Positions 1 to 8,631 of a DNA stretch of 52,307 nucleotides are shown piece by piece; the stretch's first letter is position 1; each line of letters opens with the position of its first letter. Source of the stretch: a virus. A program made the translations under genes and the position numbers. The notes under the pieces are model-generated. The model was given only the letters and a program-made list of their open reading frames with translations. It did no database searches and was not told where the DNA came from. The stretch is from positions 1 to 52,307 of IMG/VR virus record IMGVR_UViG_3300034980_000365. One strand, written 5' to 3'.

Positions 1-1
1 C

Positions 2-775
2 CTCGCTATATTTTGGTAAAATTCCCCAATCCTGAATTTGTCCAAGCACAGCGGCATTTTGTTCATCAATACTTAGAGAAGCATTATCAAGCACACAATC
101 ATACTTATCAATAAATTCACTGGCTTTTTCACTATCATGGGAATCTTCTGATTCTGAGTTCCTGGTAAAGTAAATAACCTTACCGCCATTGTCGTGGACT
201 TCATCAATTTCGTTTTCAAACCGGCAGTCGCCAATTAGTGTCAGTTCGGGGGTTTCTGCTTTAATCTGATTCATGGTAGCATCTATCCAAACTCTATCAT
301 GAATCCTTCGGCAGATGTTTGTGCCATAAAATTGCATAAACTCGCGAGCAGTCATATACCCACCTGGATCTAAACCTCTTTGTCCATCGTTTGAAACATT
401 ATCCCACAGAATATCGGTCAGGCTGTTCTTTTCTTCTTCAGTACCAAAGCACTGTTCTTTTGTAAGACCAAATAAACTCATACAGACTCGCTTTAGCGGG
501 TCCGCGAAGTTGTAAGCTTTTACAAAAGACCAAAAGGTGCTTGACGCATAATTTATAAACGTGTCATTTTCTTGTGTTAGATCAAACACACCCATTGACT
601 CAAACTCTTTGTCGTTTTCATCTCTATACAATGCATTGACTACAAGGTCGCCATTTTCACTAATATCAAACTTTTTGATGAAGCCGTGACGTTTCATTTC
701 ATAACCGTGAATGAAATTAACGGCTGTGGTTTTCCCACTTTGTTTTTTACCGGAAAAGGCTACGATGTTCGTCAT
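2..775 (-). CDS. Deoxynucleoside monophosphate kinase, T4 gp1-like (3' end cut by window edge)
   Basis: Predicted cytoplasmic kinase that phosphorylates dNMPs to dNDPs for phage DNA synthesis. My translation from the ATG at 775 is open to the window edge, about 258 residues. A Walker A motif GKKQSGKT lies at residues 9-16, and later segments (DPLKRVC, GDCRFENEI, FTRNSES) fit the adenylate-kinase-like fold of T4 gp1, which is about 240 residues, so little is missing. The ATG overlaps the primase stop by one base (TGATG), implying translational coupling. It belongs with the other nucleotide genes at 8-11 kb and 21-22 kb. The kinase fold is secure from the P-loop; the exact substrate is by family resemblance. 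Confidence 0.8.
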   Translation of the reverse strand, partial: MTNIVAFSGKKQSGKTTAVNFIHGYEMKRHGFIKKFDISENGDLVVNALYRDENDKEFESMGVFDLTQENDTFINYASSTFWSFVKAYNFADPLKRVCMSLFGLTKEQCFGTEEEKNSLTDILWDNVSNDGQRGLDPGGYMTAREFMQFYGTNICRRIHDRVWIDATMNQIKAETPELTLIGDCRFENEIDEVHDNGGKVIYFTRNSESEDSHDSEKASEFIDKYDCVLDNASLSIDEQNAAVLGQIQDWGILPKYSE

Positions 776-1878
776 CAACAATATCCTTGAATTTGCGGCT
801 TGATCATTTCATCTACTTCTTTTATCGTCAAATCACCTATGTCATTAGAAGGCATGGTAATCTGGATGATATTGAAAATTTTACTGTACTTATCTACAAT
901 ACTCTTAATTCCTCTTTGTCCTGCTTCATCACCGTCTAAAGCAAGAATGACATTATCTACCGAAGCTTCCTCCAGCAGAATCGACTGTTGCTCTGTCATC
1001 TTACAACCAAACAGACCCACACAGTTCATTATATCTGATTCGTACATCCTAAGTACGTCACCTTGTCCCTCAACCAAAATAATTGAGCGATTTTTCTTTA
1101 TGTGGGAAAAAGCTTTGCCGTAACCATACAGAGAATTACCGCTATGAAAACCTTTTGAATTTATCCATTTCTTGGCTGGATTCTCTTCAATTGATCTTCC
1201 GACAGCACCGACCATGCTCGTGTTGGTTCTGTCGTACACCGGAAAAACCGTTCTGTTGAACATGGGTTTTTGGGGCGAGCTACAAAATCCCACATCGAAT
1301 TCCTTTAGCACCTCAGCGGAAAATCCTCTCTTCAAATAATATGGGCAGGGAATTTCCAGCCCCATCTTGACAACTTCTCTAGAACAGATTAAAGTCTCTT
1401 CTTTGTTCTCATGGAAAATCTTGGTTATTAAGTCTTGGTTGTCAGTCAGATCTAGATTTGTTTCATATCCTTCAATGAACTGATTTATGTAATTGACAGT
1501 CTTTTGAAATGATACGTCTTCGTCTAGGCGTTTTTCTAACATAGCTCTAACAAATCCTATCATGTCATTATTATGGTCTTCATGACATTTTCTGGAATTG
1601 CAAAACCAAGAGCCAAAATAATTACATGTCTTATCTACGTTGATATTAAAGGCAAATGCATTATCACCATCATGAATGGGACATGGACCCACCAGTTTAT
1701 CGTTCAACAAAAATAGATTGTCAATATTGAAAGACTCTAGAATCTTTTCTATATTAGCCGCCGCCTTCTTGTTGATTGCTATCTTCTGGCTCTGCGTTAG
1801 CAAAACCCTCGTCCCTCTCTGCCCTTTGACGTTGGACTTCTCTAATTGTACCGAGTTCTTCAATCTTTGATACCTCAC
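775..1878 (-). CDS. DnaG-type DNA primase
   Basis: Makes RNA primers at the phage replication fork with the adjacent helicase. An N-terminal CHC2-type zinc site is visible (C66, H69, C93, C98), followed by a Toprim domain with the catalytic glutamate in VEGQGD (E270) and the metal-binding DGDEAG (D315, D317). At 367 residues it is shorter than bacterial DnaG (about 580) and lacks the C-terminal helicase-binding domain, as is common in phages. The longest reading starts at GTG 1878 and overlaps the helicase end by 125 bases. An in-frame TTG at 1803, preceded by a purine-rich GGGACGAGGG, would shorten the overlap and remove residues outside the zinc domain. The start is therefore uncertain. Confidence 0.9.
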   Translation of the reverse strand: MRYQRLKNSVQLEKSNVKGQRGTRVLLTQSQKIAINKKAAANIEKILESFNIDNLFLLNDKLVGPCPIHDGDNAFAFNINVDKTCNYFGSWFCNSRKCHEDHNNDMIGFVRAMLEKRLDEDVSFQKTVNYINQFIEGYETNLDLTDNQDLITKIFHENKEETLICSREVVKMGLEIPCPYYLKRGFSAEVLKEFDVGFCSSPQKPMFNRTVFPVYDRTNTSMVGAVGRSIEENPAKKWINSKGFHSGNSLYGYGKAFSHIKKNRSIILVEGQGDVLRMYESDIMNCVGLFGCKMTEQQSILLEEASVDNVILALDGDEAGQRGIKSIVDKYSKIFNIIQITMPSNDIGDLTIKEVDEMIKPQIQGYC

Positions 1879-3244
1879 CTAACATGTTCATACATATGTA
1901 GCCGTTTTCCAAACCCGGCCCGTGTCTACTAACTACTGGTATTAGTTTTCTGTTTCCTCCTACAGTAGCACCGCCATCTGCCGCGATCTCTTCTTCTGTT
2001 TTGTGCTTAAAAATAGAAAAAGATGTACAGAGCCAAATTAATCTGTCCGAACCAGAAACAGCGTCTTCTGTTTCTTTAGTAATTCCGTCGCGGTTCAATT
2101 GGACAAAAGACAGGCACGGTACATCATATTCTACACAGAAATTATGCAGTTGTGTAATTTGAAAACCTAAAGCTTGAAATTCCGCCAGATTATTATTGAT
2201 ACTTTCAGATGACATCAACTTCAAGTAGTCATAGATAATCAAGCAATCTTTCATTCTGCCATTTTCATCATACCCTACCTCTTTTAAAAGCCATCTACGT
2301 GCTATTGATAAGGTCTCTTCAAATGGCCTGCCGGAAATATTAATATAGTGAAATGGTGTAGCTTTTAACTTCTGAGCGGCATCATCAACTTTTTCAATTT
2401 TGTCTTCAGTGTCAGTAAATCTGCTGCTGGAGATATCATTGATGGGGATGTCGCTGATATTAGCTAGAAGACGGTTCCAGTGATCTTCAGTATTCATCTC
2501 AGTATCTAAAACCAGAACCGGAATTTCTCTAGTAGCTACTGATAAAGCAATATTATCCGCGATTGTACTTTTACCGGCTTTAGCTCTTGCCCCAATCAAG
2601 TCTACACACTGACGACGCAAACCACCCCCAATGGCTTTATCAAAAGTTGGGTATCCCGTGCTAATTCCGGGGTCTTTTACTTCGTTCTTTTTAAGGTTTT
2701 CAACATATTCAGATAAGTTTTTACCAATCAGTTGGGGTGTACTTCTATCTTCCCGAATGTACTTTAAAGCAATATTTTGTATTTTATTTTCTGGTACAGC
2801 CAGAATTTCAGACATGTTTTCATCACCATCAACCTGACCAAGCTCCAAATAGATGGTGCGAAGTTCTTCTTGAATTTCTCTTGAAAATTGAAGCCTGCGT
2901 ATTTTAACTGCGTGATTTCTGACATTCTCAAGCTCAACATTGTAATGCATCAAATGCTTGATGTGCTTAAGAACTTCTGCTCGTTCTATGTATTCATATA
3001 GATCTAACTGTTTAGCTGATGAAAGAATAGACGTTAGGTCAACTTTAGTTGATGTTGTCAATAATTTTTCTAAACATTTATAAATCACCTTGTTGTGATC
3101 TACAGTAAAGGTTTCTTCATTGATCAACGACTGAACATCAACATAAGCGTCTATCCCGTGTCTCATAATCCCAGAAATTACAGCTTTCTCAGAAGCCGTA
3201 TTACTTACTGTTGGGACACTTTTCTCCGAGTTTGATGAGTTCAC
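1754..3244 (-). CDS. DnaB-type replicative DNA helicase
   Basis: Hexameric RecA-fold helicase that unwinds DNA 5'-3' at the fork. It has an N-terminal helical domain of the DnaB type (residues about 15-110), Walker A GARAKAGKS (218-226), the H1a-like LDTEM (247-250), Walker B LIIYDYLKLM (about 335-344) and the DnaB H3/H4 element SFVQLNRD (379-386). Length 496 is normal for phage DnaB-like helicases. The acidic, Gln/Gly-rich tail (EPEDSNQQEGGG) encodes the overlap with the primase. The start overlaps the end of the upstream gene by 44 bases. Confidence 0.93.
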   Translation of the reverse strand: MNSSNSEKSVPTVSNTASEKAVISGIMRHGIDAYVDVQSLINEETFTVDHNKVIYKCLEKLLTTSTKVDLTSILSSAKQLDLYEYIERAEVLKHIKHLMHYNVELENVRNHAVKIRRLQFSREIQEELRTIYLELGQVDGDENMSEILAVPENKIQNIALKYIREDRSTPQLIGKNLSEYVENLKKNEVKDPGISTGYPTFDKAIGGGLRRQCVDLIGARAKAGKSTIADNIALSVATREIPVLVLDTEMNTEDHWNRLLANISDIPINDISSSRFTDTEDKIEKVDDAAQKLKATPFHYINISGRPFEETLSIARRWLLKEVGYDENGRMKDCLIIYDYLKLMSSESINNNLAEFQALGFQITQLHNFCVEYDVPCLSFVQLNRDGITKETEDAVSGSDRLIWLCTSFSIFKHKTEEEIAADGGATVGGNRKLIPVVSRHGPGLENGYICMNMLGEVSKIEELGTIREVQRQRAERDEGFANAEPEDSNQQEGGG

Positions 3245-3656
3245 AGTGATACGGATCTCTCTTAAATTGTGGATGAATTGTTATATTTTTTTTACAGTCC
3301 TGACAAAACACCTCAACATCTGTGTACGGTTTTCTTTTTCTTTCTACAGGTTTGATATCATCATCTACTGTATTGTAACCATCTTCTTTGTCCTCGTCAA
3401 GACCAGGATCAAAATTATTCACAAATTCTTTTTTTTCGCTTTCTACTTTATTTAGATTCATAGCAAATTCCATATCAAGAAGTTGCACATTTTCTGGTTC
3501 GGGTGTGTAAGTTTCTTCTATTGGTACTGATGCGGTAGATACGACAGGAAAACTAATTTCCTCACCCGTCAACAATATATAAGATTCTTCAATGAGACTT
3601 TGGTTACTGGTCTCGATTCCTTCTTTTAGCTTTTGTAGGGCTTGCAATAGTTTCAT
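3201..3656 (-). CDS. Unknown protein with C-terminal zinc-ribbon-like segment
   Basis: A 151-residue protein of no recognised family. The middle is acidic and probably disordered (DEDKEDGYNTVDDD). The last about 40 residues carry CQDC followed by further cysteines (HCELIKLGEKC), which suggests a small zinc-binding module. It sits between the helicase and an unknown gene in the replication block and overlaps both (44 bases with the helicase, 4 with the next), so a replication accessory role such as helicase loading is conceivable but not shown. Confidence 0.6.
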   Translation of the reverse strand: MKLLQALQKLKEGIETSNQSLIEESYILLTGEEISFPVVSTASVPIEETYTPEPENVQLLDMEFAMNLNKVESEKKEFVNNFDPGLDEDKEDGYNTVDDDIKPVERKRKPYTDVEVFCQDCKKNITIHPQFKRDPYHCELIKLGEKCPNSK

Positions 3657-4150
3657 TTAGTCCTCGCTAATTGATAAAGAATATCTATAATCTTTTTAAT
3701 AGAATAGAATTTATCATCATAGAGTTGAATTGTAGTTTCTATCTTCCTTAATAGTTCTCTAATTTTATGAACAATTTCATATTTTTCACAAATGATTTGC
3801 TCTTTAGTTTCTTTTGTGGTATACTGAGGAAACGATTCTGTCGCTAAATAATGATTTAAGGCATCCAAAAAAGCAGCTTTAACAAACGACATTTTTGCTT
3901 TTTCTTCATTGAAATAACTTGTAAGTTTACTGAGGTGGGTTGTTATTACATAGGAATGGTGTAAAACATCTTCCCCGCTCATTTCTGCCATTTGACCTCG
4001 TGTTAGATTAAGTGATTCACAAACCACCGGATTGATATCAACTAGATCTAAGTGCTTAGACATCTCATACTGTTTGATAAAACTTTCAATTTGTTCCAGA
4101 AGCTCTTGTTCTTCTCCAGTAACATTTATTCTTTTACTAAGTCTTTCCAT
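3653..4150 (-). CDS. Unknown helical protein in replication block
   Basis: 165 residues, predicted mostly alpha-helical and charged, with no motif I recognise. It overlaps the genes on both sides (4 and 25 bases), so it is co-translated with the Vsr-like nuclease upstream and the zinc-segment protein downstream. It could be a helicase loader or ssDNA-binding mediator judging only by position between the recombinase and helicase. No sequence support for that was seen. Confidence 0.55.
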   Translation of the reverse strand: MERLSKRINVTGEEQELLEQIESFIKQYEMSKHLDLVDINPVVCESLNLTRGQMAEMSGEDVLHHSYVITTHLSKLTSYFNEEKAKMSFVKAAFLDALNHYLATESFPQYTTKETKEQIICEKYEIVHKIRELLRKIETTIQLYDDKFYSIKKIIDILYQLARTK

Positions 4151-4536
4151 TTGTCTTCTTTATTATAGGGTAGTATGACAATTTTTATTTCGTTTAGTTC
4201 GCACCATTCTATTTTCTGCTTGTCTCTTTTTTTAGATTTGTAAAAATCAGCTTTTGTTTTGTGAAAGAAACTACAGAACTTATAATGCTGTTCACCATGT
4301 ACTTCTACTATGAGATATTCTTTTGGTATGAAAAAATCAGCATATAAAGAACCGGTGTTTACGGTGTTTGAACCGGGGAGAAAGACCTCTTCAAACCTTG
4401 GTTGATACGGAAAAATTTTAGAGAGCAATTTTCTAGCTCGAAGATGGTATTGAGACTTTTTTTGTCTTCTTGATCTAGATTTGCTTTTGGAGAAATTTAC
4501 TGTATAATCATTTCCATCTAAACCAATAACATTCAT
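4126..4536 (-). CDS. Vsr/DUF559-like PD-(D/E)XK-type endonuclease
   Basis: Putative DNA endonuclease. The first 40 residues are basic (SKSKSRSRRQKK). The core has YADFFIP (D67) followed by IVEVHGEQHY (E78, H80), then a lysine-rich helix with DKQK and the closing strand IVILPY. This D...ExH arrangement with a following R/K-rich helix is typical of Vsr-like and DUF559-like members of the restriction-endonuclease fold. It overlaps the RecA-like gene by 4 bases, which suggests a role in recombination-dependent replication or nick processing (inference). Confidence 0.65.
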   Translation of the reverse strand: MNVIGLDGNDYTVNFSKSKSRSRRQKKSQYHLRARKLLSKIFPYQPRFEEVFLPGSNTVNTGSLYADFFIPKEYLIVEVHGEQHYKFCSFFHKTKADFYKSKKRDKQKIEWCELNEIKIVILPYNKEDKWKDLVKE

Positions 4537-5561
4537 TCCAAAAACTCTTTCATTTCTTCTTGTAGAATTTTCATAACTTTAGGATTGGCCTCTAAATATT
4601 TATACAAATTAGCCTGACCTTGGAACTTGTATTTCTTTTCGTCCCATTCTTTATCATGTTTCTCCATGAATGCACAAGTATACCATGCTCCAGATTTATC
4701 AATAACATTAAAATCATCAGCCAACATGATTAGCTCTTGTACAAAGTCAAGGCCCTTGTTGTATCGAAAGTAACTAGTGGCATCTGTTCCACTTGCTCCT
4801 AAAGAAGAGGTGGCAATCTCCCATTCTATAATCTGCCCAATCTTTCTATCACTTTCCAACCAAGGTTTACTTCTTTTAACTTGAATAACCGTGTCAGTCT
4901 GGTATTGTATCTTGATACCGCCATCTGGTAAGTTCTTTTTACCAAAGCCGCTGGTGTTGGCAATCAGGTGTGATATCATAACCACAATAGTTTTGGACCT
5001 TGGAATAACCTGTCCCATACGTCGGGTGAAATCACCCATGATCTTAGGTAGCCCAGCACGACGCTCACCATTAACCATAGTTTGTAGGTCGCGTGACGGT
5101 ATTAGACTGGAGACCGAGTCAATAATAACCACAGCACCTTCGTTTTCCGGTTTTTGAATCAGAATCTCTATGATACTTAAAAATTCTTCTGCACTTAAAA
5201 TTCTATCTTCCGGAGCATGGACAATATCCATAGCCTCAAGATTGAGACCCATGATGCCCACTAGATTATGCGTCTTCAACCGCCCTTCGCCGTCCAGATA
5301 GATCACCTTCCTGCCCTCTTTTTGAGCATTGGCGGCGATTTGAAGGACCGTAGAGGTTTTGCCGGTTTTAGGCAGACCAATAACCGTCAACCAAGACCCT
5401 TCTTGAACTCCACCATTTAAAGCAAAATCTAAAGCAGGGCAGATTGGCAGAGTTTTTAACTTCTGTTTCTCTTCAAGTATTTCACTACCTTTTGATATAC
5501 ATTTTCCCAGTTCCTTTGTAAGCTTCTTAAGACCGTCTTCTTTTTCTTTAACCTTTGCCAT
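4533..5561 (-). CDS. RecA/UvsX-type recombinase
   Basis: ATP-dependent strand-exchange protein for recombination and repair of phage DNA. Walker A GLPKTGKTS lies at 62-70 and Walker B VVIIDSVSSL has its aspartate at 148. A RecA L2-like region with KKNLPDGG follows, then VIQVKRS and the C-terminal RYNKGLDFVQELIMLA helix. It is 342 residues, close to bacterial RecA. The start codon lies one base upstream of the previous gene's stop region, so the genes are nearly contiguous. Neighbouring nuclease, helicase and primase genes make one replication-recombination operon. Confidence 0.92.
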   Translation of the reverse strand: MAKVKEKEDGLKKLTKELGKCISKGSEILEEKQKLKTLPICPALDFALNGGVQEGSWLTVIGLPKTGKTSTVLQIAANAQKEGRKVIYLDGEGRLKTHNLVGIMGLNLEAMDIVHAPEDRILSAEEFLSIIEILIQKPENEGAVVIIDSVSSLIPSRDLQTMVNGERRAGLPKIMGDFTRRMGQVIPRSKTIVVMISHLIANTSGFGKKNLPDGGIKIQYQTDTVIQVKRSKPWLESDRKIGQIIEWEIATSSLGASGTDATSYFRYNKGLDFVQELIMLADDFNVIDKSGAWYTCAFMEKHDKEWDEKKYKFQGQANLYKYLEANPKVMKILQEEMKEFLE

Positions 5562-5975
5562 CTATAATTCACTCCATAGATTCTTTTTGCCGAATGGTTT
5601 TCTTGTTCCTGACGTTTCTACTTCAGTTGGTACAAACTCTTGTTCTGTCAACTTTTCATATTTTTCAATAATTGGTATTAGCTTTTTGTTTGTATACGAT
5701 AGCACATATTTTGCTTCTGGAGAATCAATAGCTTTAGATATTGCAATCATAGAATACTTTTGTAGTAATCTATTTGCGGCTATTACCTGACCTGTGTATG
5801 ATCCTTTGTATTTGGGCAGATTCCAAAAGTTTCGCGGAAGTGCGCCTTCATTACTAACATTAGCTCTTTTTTGAAATATCTTTTCACAAAGTCTATTTCC
5901 ATCATCAATTTTTGCCTCTTCGCCTTCTTTTTTAGAAAAGGCATCAAATTTACTATCGTATTTTTTTAATGGCAT
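5562..5975 (-). CDS. Unknown protein upstream of recA-like gene
   Basis: 137 residues, basic ends and a helical centre (YTGQVIAANRLLQKYS, KLIPIIEKYEKL). No family recognised. Its stop directly abuts the recA-like start, so the two are co-expressed. The start overlaps the upstream coiled-coil protein by 23 bases. Confidence 0.55.
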   Translation of the reverse strand: MPLKKYDSKFDAFSKKEGEEAKIDDGNRLCEKIFQKRANVSNEGALPRNFWNLPKYKGSYTGQVIAANRLLQKYSMIAISKAIDSPEAKYVLSYTNKKLIPIIEKYEKLTEQEFVPTEVETSGTRKPFGKKNLWSEL

Positions 5976-6294
5976 TTTGATAATACTTACTTTTCAAACC
6001 TGCGCCTTTGGTTGCATCTCCCTGCATTGAAGCAGCCTGCGTCATGCTGACCGCACCATGTTTCTCATTCTTTATCATGAAATCATCGGTGGTCGTTGGT
6101 TTTTCTTGTTGTTCTTCTTCTTCTTCTTTTTTTTGCTCCCTTTTGATCTTCTTCTGATATCTATCAATGACGGCTTCCGGAATTCCCAACTCTATCGCTA
6201 AACTTTTTGCCTCTGTGTCTAAATGGTTATCTATATAGAATTTTTCCAATTTAGTCATTCTATATCTTGTATTCGCTGCTTTTTTCTTAGCCAT
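5953..6294 (-). CDS. Unknown small protein with charged coiled coil
   Basis: 113 residues. Residues about 10-50 look like a helix-turn-helix-type helical pair (YRMTKLEKFYIDNH, SLAIELGIPEAVIDRY), reminiscent of a DNA-binding head. A Lys/Glu-rich stretch (KKIKREQKKEEEEEQQEK) follows, probably a coiled coil or a disordered linker. The role is unknown; a DNA-binding or adaptor function is only a guess from the helical pair. Confidence 0.55.
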   Translation of the reverse strand: MAKKKAANTRYRMTKLEKFYIDNHLDTEAKSLAIELGIPEAVIDRYQKKIKREQKKEEEEEQQEKPTTTDDFMIKNEKHGAVSMTQAASMQGDATKGAGLKSKYYQNAIKKIR

Positions 6295-6607
6295 TTTGTT
6301 TCCTCTGGGCTATTACTAGAAATCTTATATCTCTTGTTTTAAGATATTTTATGTAAGACTTTAAACATTCAGGACTTACTTTTTTAAATGAGCATTCGTC
6401 CAACTTTCGACGAGAGCAATCGTTTCCCCAAGGATCAATCATATTATTCATTCTAAATAATACGTAGTGACTTAAAACATCAATTTGATCTGATTTTTTA
6501 GACACAGTTTTGGCGAAACATTTCTCATCATCTAAACATTCTTTTCCTTTATCGTTATAGAATGTTTCAAAATATGTTACAGGTTTGAAGAATTCATCCA
6601 TTGTCAA
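6287..6607 (-). CDS. Unknown cysteine-containing small protein
   Basis: 106 residues with five dispersed cysteines (ECLDDEKC, NDCSRR, DECSF, PECLK), possibly metal-binding or partly disulfide-bonded. No family recognised. It overlaps the FmdB-like gene by 14 bases and the following gene by 8. Confidence 0.5.
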   Translation of the reverse strand: MTMDEFFKPVTYFETFYNDKGKECLDDEKCFAKTVSKKSDQIDVLSHYVLFRMNNMIDPWGNDCSRRKLDECSFKKVSPECLKSYIKYLKTRDIRFLVIAQRKQNG

Positions 6608-6935
6608 TATACCTATCTTTTTGCTCGCCAGTCATTTTTGCTATGCTTTTTAATTCTTGCCTATGTTCTTTCAGACCTTTATCTACCTGTTCATTTTTTA
6701 TAGCGTCTTTTTCTGATACGCCGTAGCTCCCCATCTTTTTACTGTTTCTATCAGCTAGTTGGCCTAATGTAGTTGGTTCGCCCCTTACAAATCCAAGAAG
6801 TCCACCAGATAAGATTCTATTAAGTGTCATCTTTGTGCATTTTGGACACTTCTTTTTAGGCTGTTCGTTTATTCCTTGGGACACATCTTCCCATAAAAAT
6901 CCACAGTTCGTACAAGAGTAATCATATGTTGGCAT
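6594..6935 (-). CDS. FmdB-family zinc-ribbon protein
   Basis: Starts with the FmdB-type zinc ribbon MPTYDYSCTNCG...KKKCPKC, two CxxC knuckles about 20 residues apart, as in the putative regulatory FmdB domain. The C-terminal 60 residues are charged and helical. Such proteins are common in phages, where their partner is unknown; roles in transcription or assembly have been suggested for the wider fold. Length is 113 residues. Confidence 0.7.
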   Translation of the reverse strand: MPTYDYSCTNCGFLWEDVSQGINEQPKKKCPKCTKMTLNRILSGGLLGFVRGEPTTLGQLADRNSKKMGSYGVSEKDAIKNEQVDKGLKEHRQELKSIAKMTGEQKDRYIDNG

Positions 6936-7298
6936 TTATTGACCACCTAAGAAATAATCATTCATATATAAAAATAACCATACCTGAAAAGTAAATACAC
7001 CAAATGTAACTCTATGTACATTAAGTTTAGTTTTTTCTTTACCAAGTAAGAACGCATTTTGTAGAACACCTAAAACAATAACAGTTCCAGCTACTTTACA
7101 ACCAATAAACAATGAAACGTCACCACCAGCAATTTTGATCAAATATCTACCAAAAGGGTTTTCTTCCATCGTGGGTAGGCTTCTGCTGAATTTTATTGCA
7201 TAGTACACATCTATAGCAGAAATAAAACCAATCAGATACCACATCAAATTGAAGGTATATATTAAAGTGGGTGTTCTTCTGTTGTTGTAATTTCGCAC
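6936..7298 (-). CDS. Small inner-membrane protein, three predicted TM segments
   Basis: 120 residues with three hydrophobic stretches: LIYTFNLMWYLIGFISAIDV, GDVSLFIGCKVAGTVIVLGV and TFGVFTFQVWLFLYM. The start is GTG at 7298, preceded by AAGG ten bases upstream, inside the previous gene (37-base overlap). No family assigned. A holin is conceivable for a small three-TM phage protein, but its position among small early-type genes does not support that strongly. Confidence 0.55.
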   Translation of the reverse strand: MRNYNNRRTPTLIYTFNLMWYLIGFISAIDVYYAIKFSRSLPTMEENPFGRYLIKIAGGDVSLFIGCKVAGTVIVLGVLQNAFLLGKEKTKLNVHRVTFGVFTFQVWLFLYMNDYFLGGQ

Positions 7299-7477
7299 TC
7301 TATTACCTTAATATCAGCGAACTTTAATTTTTCTCCTCTAGGTTTACGATTATTCCTATGTTTAACTATATTCTTTGCCGCAGTTTTTGCAGTACCTAAA
7401 GTTTTATAACACCAAGTCTTATTATATGTGACAATTTCATTACCGTCTTTATCTCTAACGAAGTATATCTTGTTCAT
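7262..7477 (-). CDS. Unknown small basic protein
   Basis: 71 residues, beta-strand-like opening (KIYFVRDKDGNEIVTYN) and a basic helix (TAAKNIVKHRNNRKPRGEK). Overlaps the end of phoH by 23 bases and the membrane-protein gene by 37, indicating coupled translation. Function not recognised. Confidence 0.5.
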   Translation of the reverse strand: MNKIYFVRDKDGNEIVTYNKTWCYKTLGTAKTAAKNIVKHRNNRKPRGEKLKFADIKVIECEITTTEEHPL

Positions 7478-8138
7478 CTTCTAAAGCCATTAATACGGAT
7501 TTGATGATTGAGTTTCTTTGAATATCACCATGAGTGAATTCACAGATTCCAACACCACCAATATCGCCAAGCTTAGAAATACAAATCTTCAAACCACTAC
7601 CATCCTTTAAATCTGTTTGTTTTACATCACCATTGATGATAACTTTACTATCTTCACCAATCCTAGTAATAAACATCTTAATTTGATCTAAAGTACAATT
7701 CTGTGCTTCGTCAAGGATCATATATGAGTTATGAAAACTTGCACCCCTCATTAATTCAAGAGGCTCAAACTTTATTATATCCTCCTGAAGTAATCTATTG
7801 AACCTTTCATTGCCAAGAAAGAACTTTAAATTTTCCTCCATCGGCTTTAAATATGGCTTAACTTTATCTCCAACTTCACCGGGAACTGCTCCAAGATTTT
7901 TCCCGGCACAAACTAAAGGTCTAGTTACAATTATCTGTGACGTTTTATTTTGCATCAAATGTTCAGCAGCAATACCCGCCGCAACAAAACTTTTACCAGT
8001 TCCTGATGGTCCAAAACAAAACGTAATATCATTGTCTACAATAGAAAGTATATATTCTTTTTGATTCTTAGTCTTAGCTGTTAATGATTTTGTTTTATAT
8101 TCTTTTAAAGTTTCTGTCGTCTTCTTGACTCTCTTCAT
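7455..8138 (-). CDS. phoH: PhoH-family P-loop ATPase
   Basis: Cytoplasmic ATPase of the PhoH family, common in environmental phages and related to the PhoH C-terminal RNA helicase-like domain. Walker A GPSGTGKS is at residues 43-50 and Walker B YMILDEAQNCT follows, with conserved IIVTRPLV and INGDVKQTDL segments. I place the start at the ATG at 8138, just after the dUTPase stop, with AGGTAG as ribosome site. An upstream in-frame ATG at 8174 would add 12 residues that only repeat the HQV sequence encoded by the dUTPase tail. Its role in phages is unsettled; regulation by phosphate cannot be judged here. Confidence 0.88.
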   Translation of the reverse strand: MKRVKKTTETLKEYKTKSLTAKTKNQKEYILSIVDNDITFCFGPSGTGKSFVAAGIAAEHLMQNKTSQIIVTRPLVCAGKNLGAVPGEVGDKVKPYLKPMEENLKFFLGNERFNRLLQEDIIKFEPLELMRGASFHNSYMILDEAQNCTLDQIKMFITRIGEDSKVIINGDVKQTDLKDGSGLKICISKLGDIGGVGICEFTHGDIQRNSIIKSVLMALEDEQDILR

Positions 8139-8139
8139 A

Positions 8140-8631
8140 TTATCTACCTGATGAACCAAAACCTGATGAACCACGGCTAGTGCCGTCCAGTTCCTCAGCT
8201 TCTATCAAGTCGAAGTGTGGTACTTCTTGAAATAGAATCTGCGCAATCCTGTCGCCTTTAGCTATAAGATAAGTATTGTTTACATCTCCACCAAAATAGG
8301 CAATGTGGCTACGACTATTAGATAAAGCTACTCTTACTTCTCCCCTATAACTAGAGTCAACAACTCCTGCGTGACGGTGTATCCCTTTACTACCAAGTCC
8401 CGATCTGTCCCATATCAACCCCGCATAACCATCTGGAATCGCAAAGGCAATACCGGTGCTGATCAATTTTGTTTCTTCTGGACAAATTGTCATATCCTCA
8501 TCTGCATATAAATCATATCCAGCATCTGTTTTTCTAGATTTCGTGGGTATTGTGGCGCTTTCTGTCAAGCGTTTTACCGAAATTCTCATACCATTTGTCT
8601 TGAAGATACTGTCCACAATATTGTTCCTCAT
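8140..8631 (-). CDS. dut: dUTP diphosphatase (dUTPase)
   Basis: Hydrolyses dUTP to dUMP, keeping uracil out of phage DNA and supplying ThyX. All five trimeric-dUTPase motifs are visible: DAGYDLYADED (1), DRSGLGSKG (2), GVVDSSYRGEV (3), KGDRIAQILF (4) and the glycine-rich tail RGSSGFGSSGR (5). Length is 163. The start ATG overlaps the ribonucleotide reductase stop (ATGA). A later ATG would give a more typical N-terminus (MRISVKRL), so about 15 residues of the start are uncertain. Confidence 0.93.
   Translation of the reverse strand: MRNNIVDSIFKTNGMRISVKRLTESATIPTKSRKTDAGYDLYADEDMTICPEETKLISTGIAFAIPDGYAGLIWDRSGLGSKGIHRHAGVVDSSYRGEVRVALSNSRSHIAYFGGDVNNTYLIAKGDRIAQILFQEVPHFDLIEAEELDGTSRGSSGFGSSGR

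Noticed and set aside
8138-8174. Longer PhoH start at 8174
   Set aside because: Adds only 12 residues copied from the dUTPase tail frame; the ATG at 8138 has a good ribosome site.
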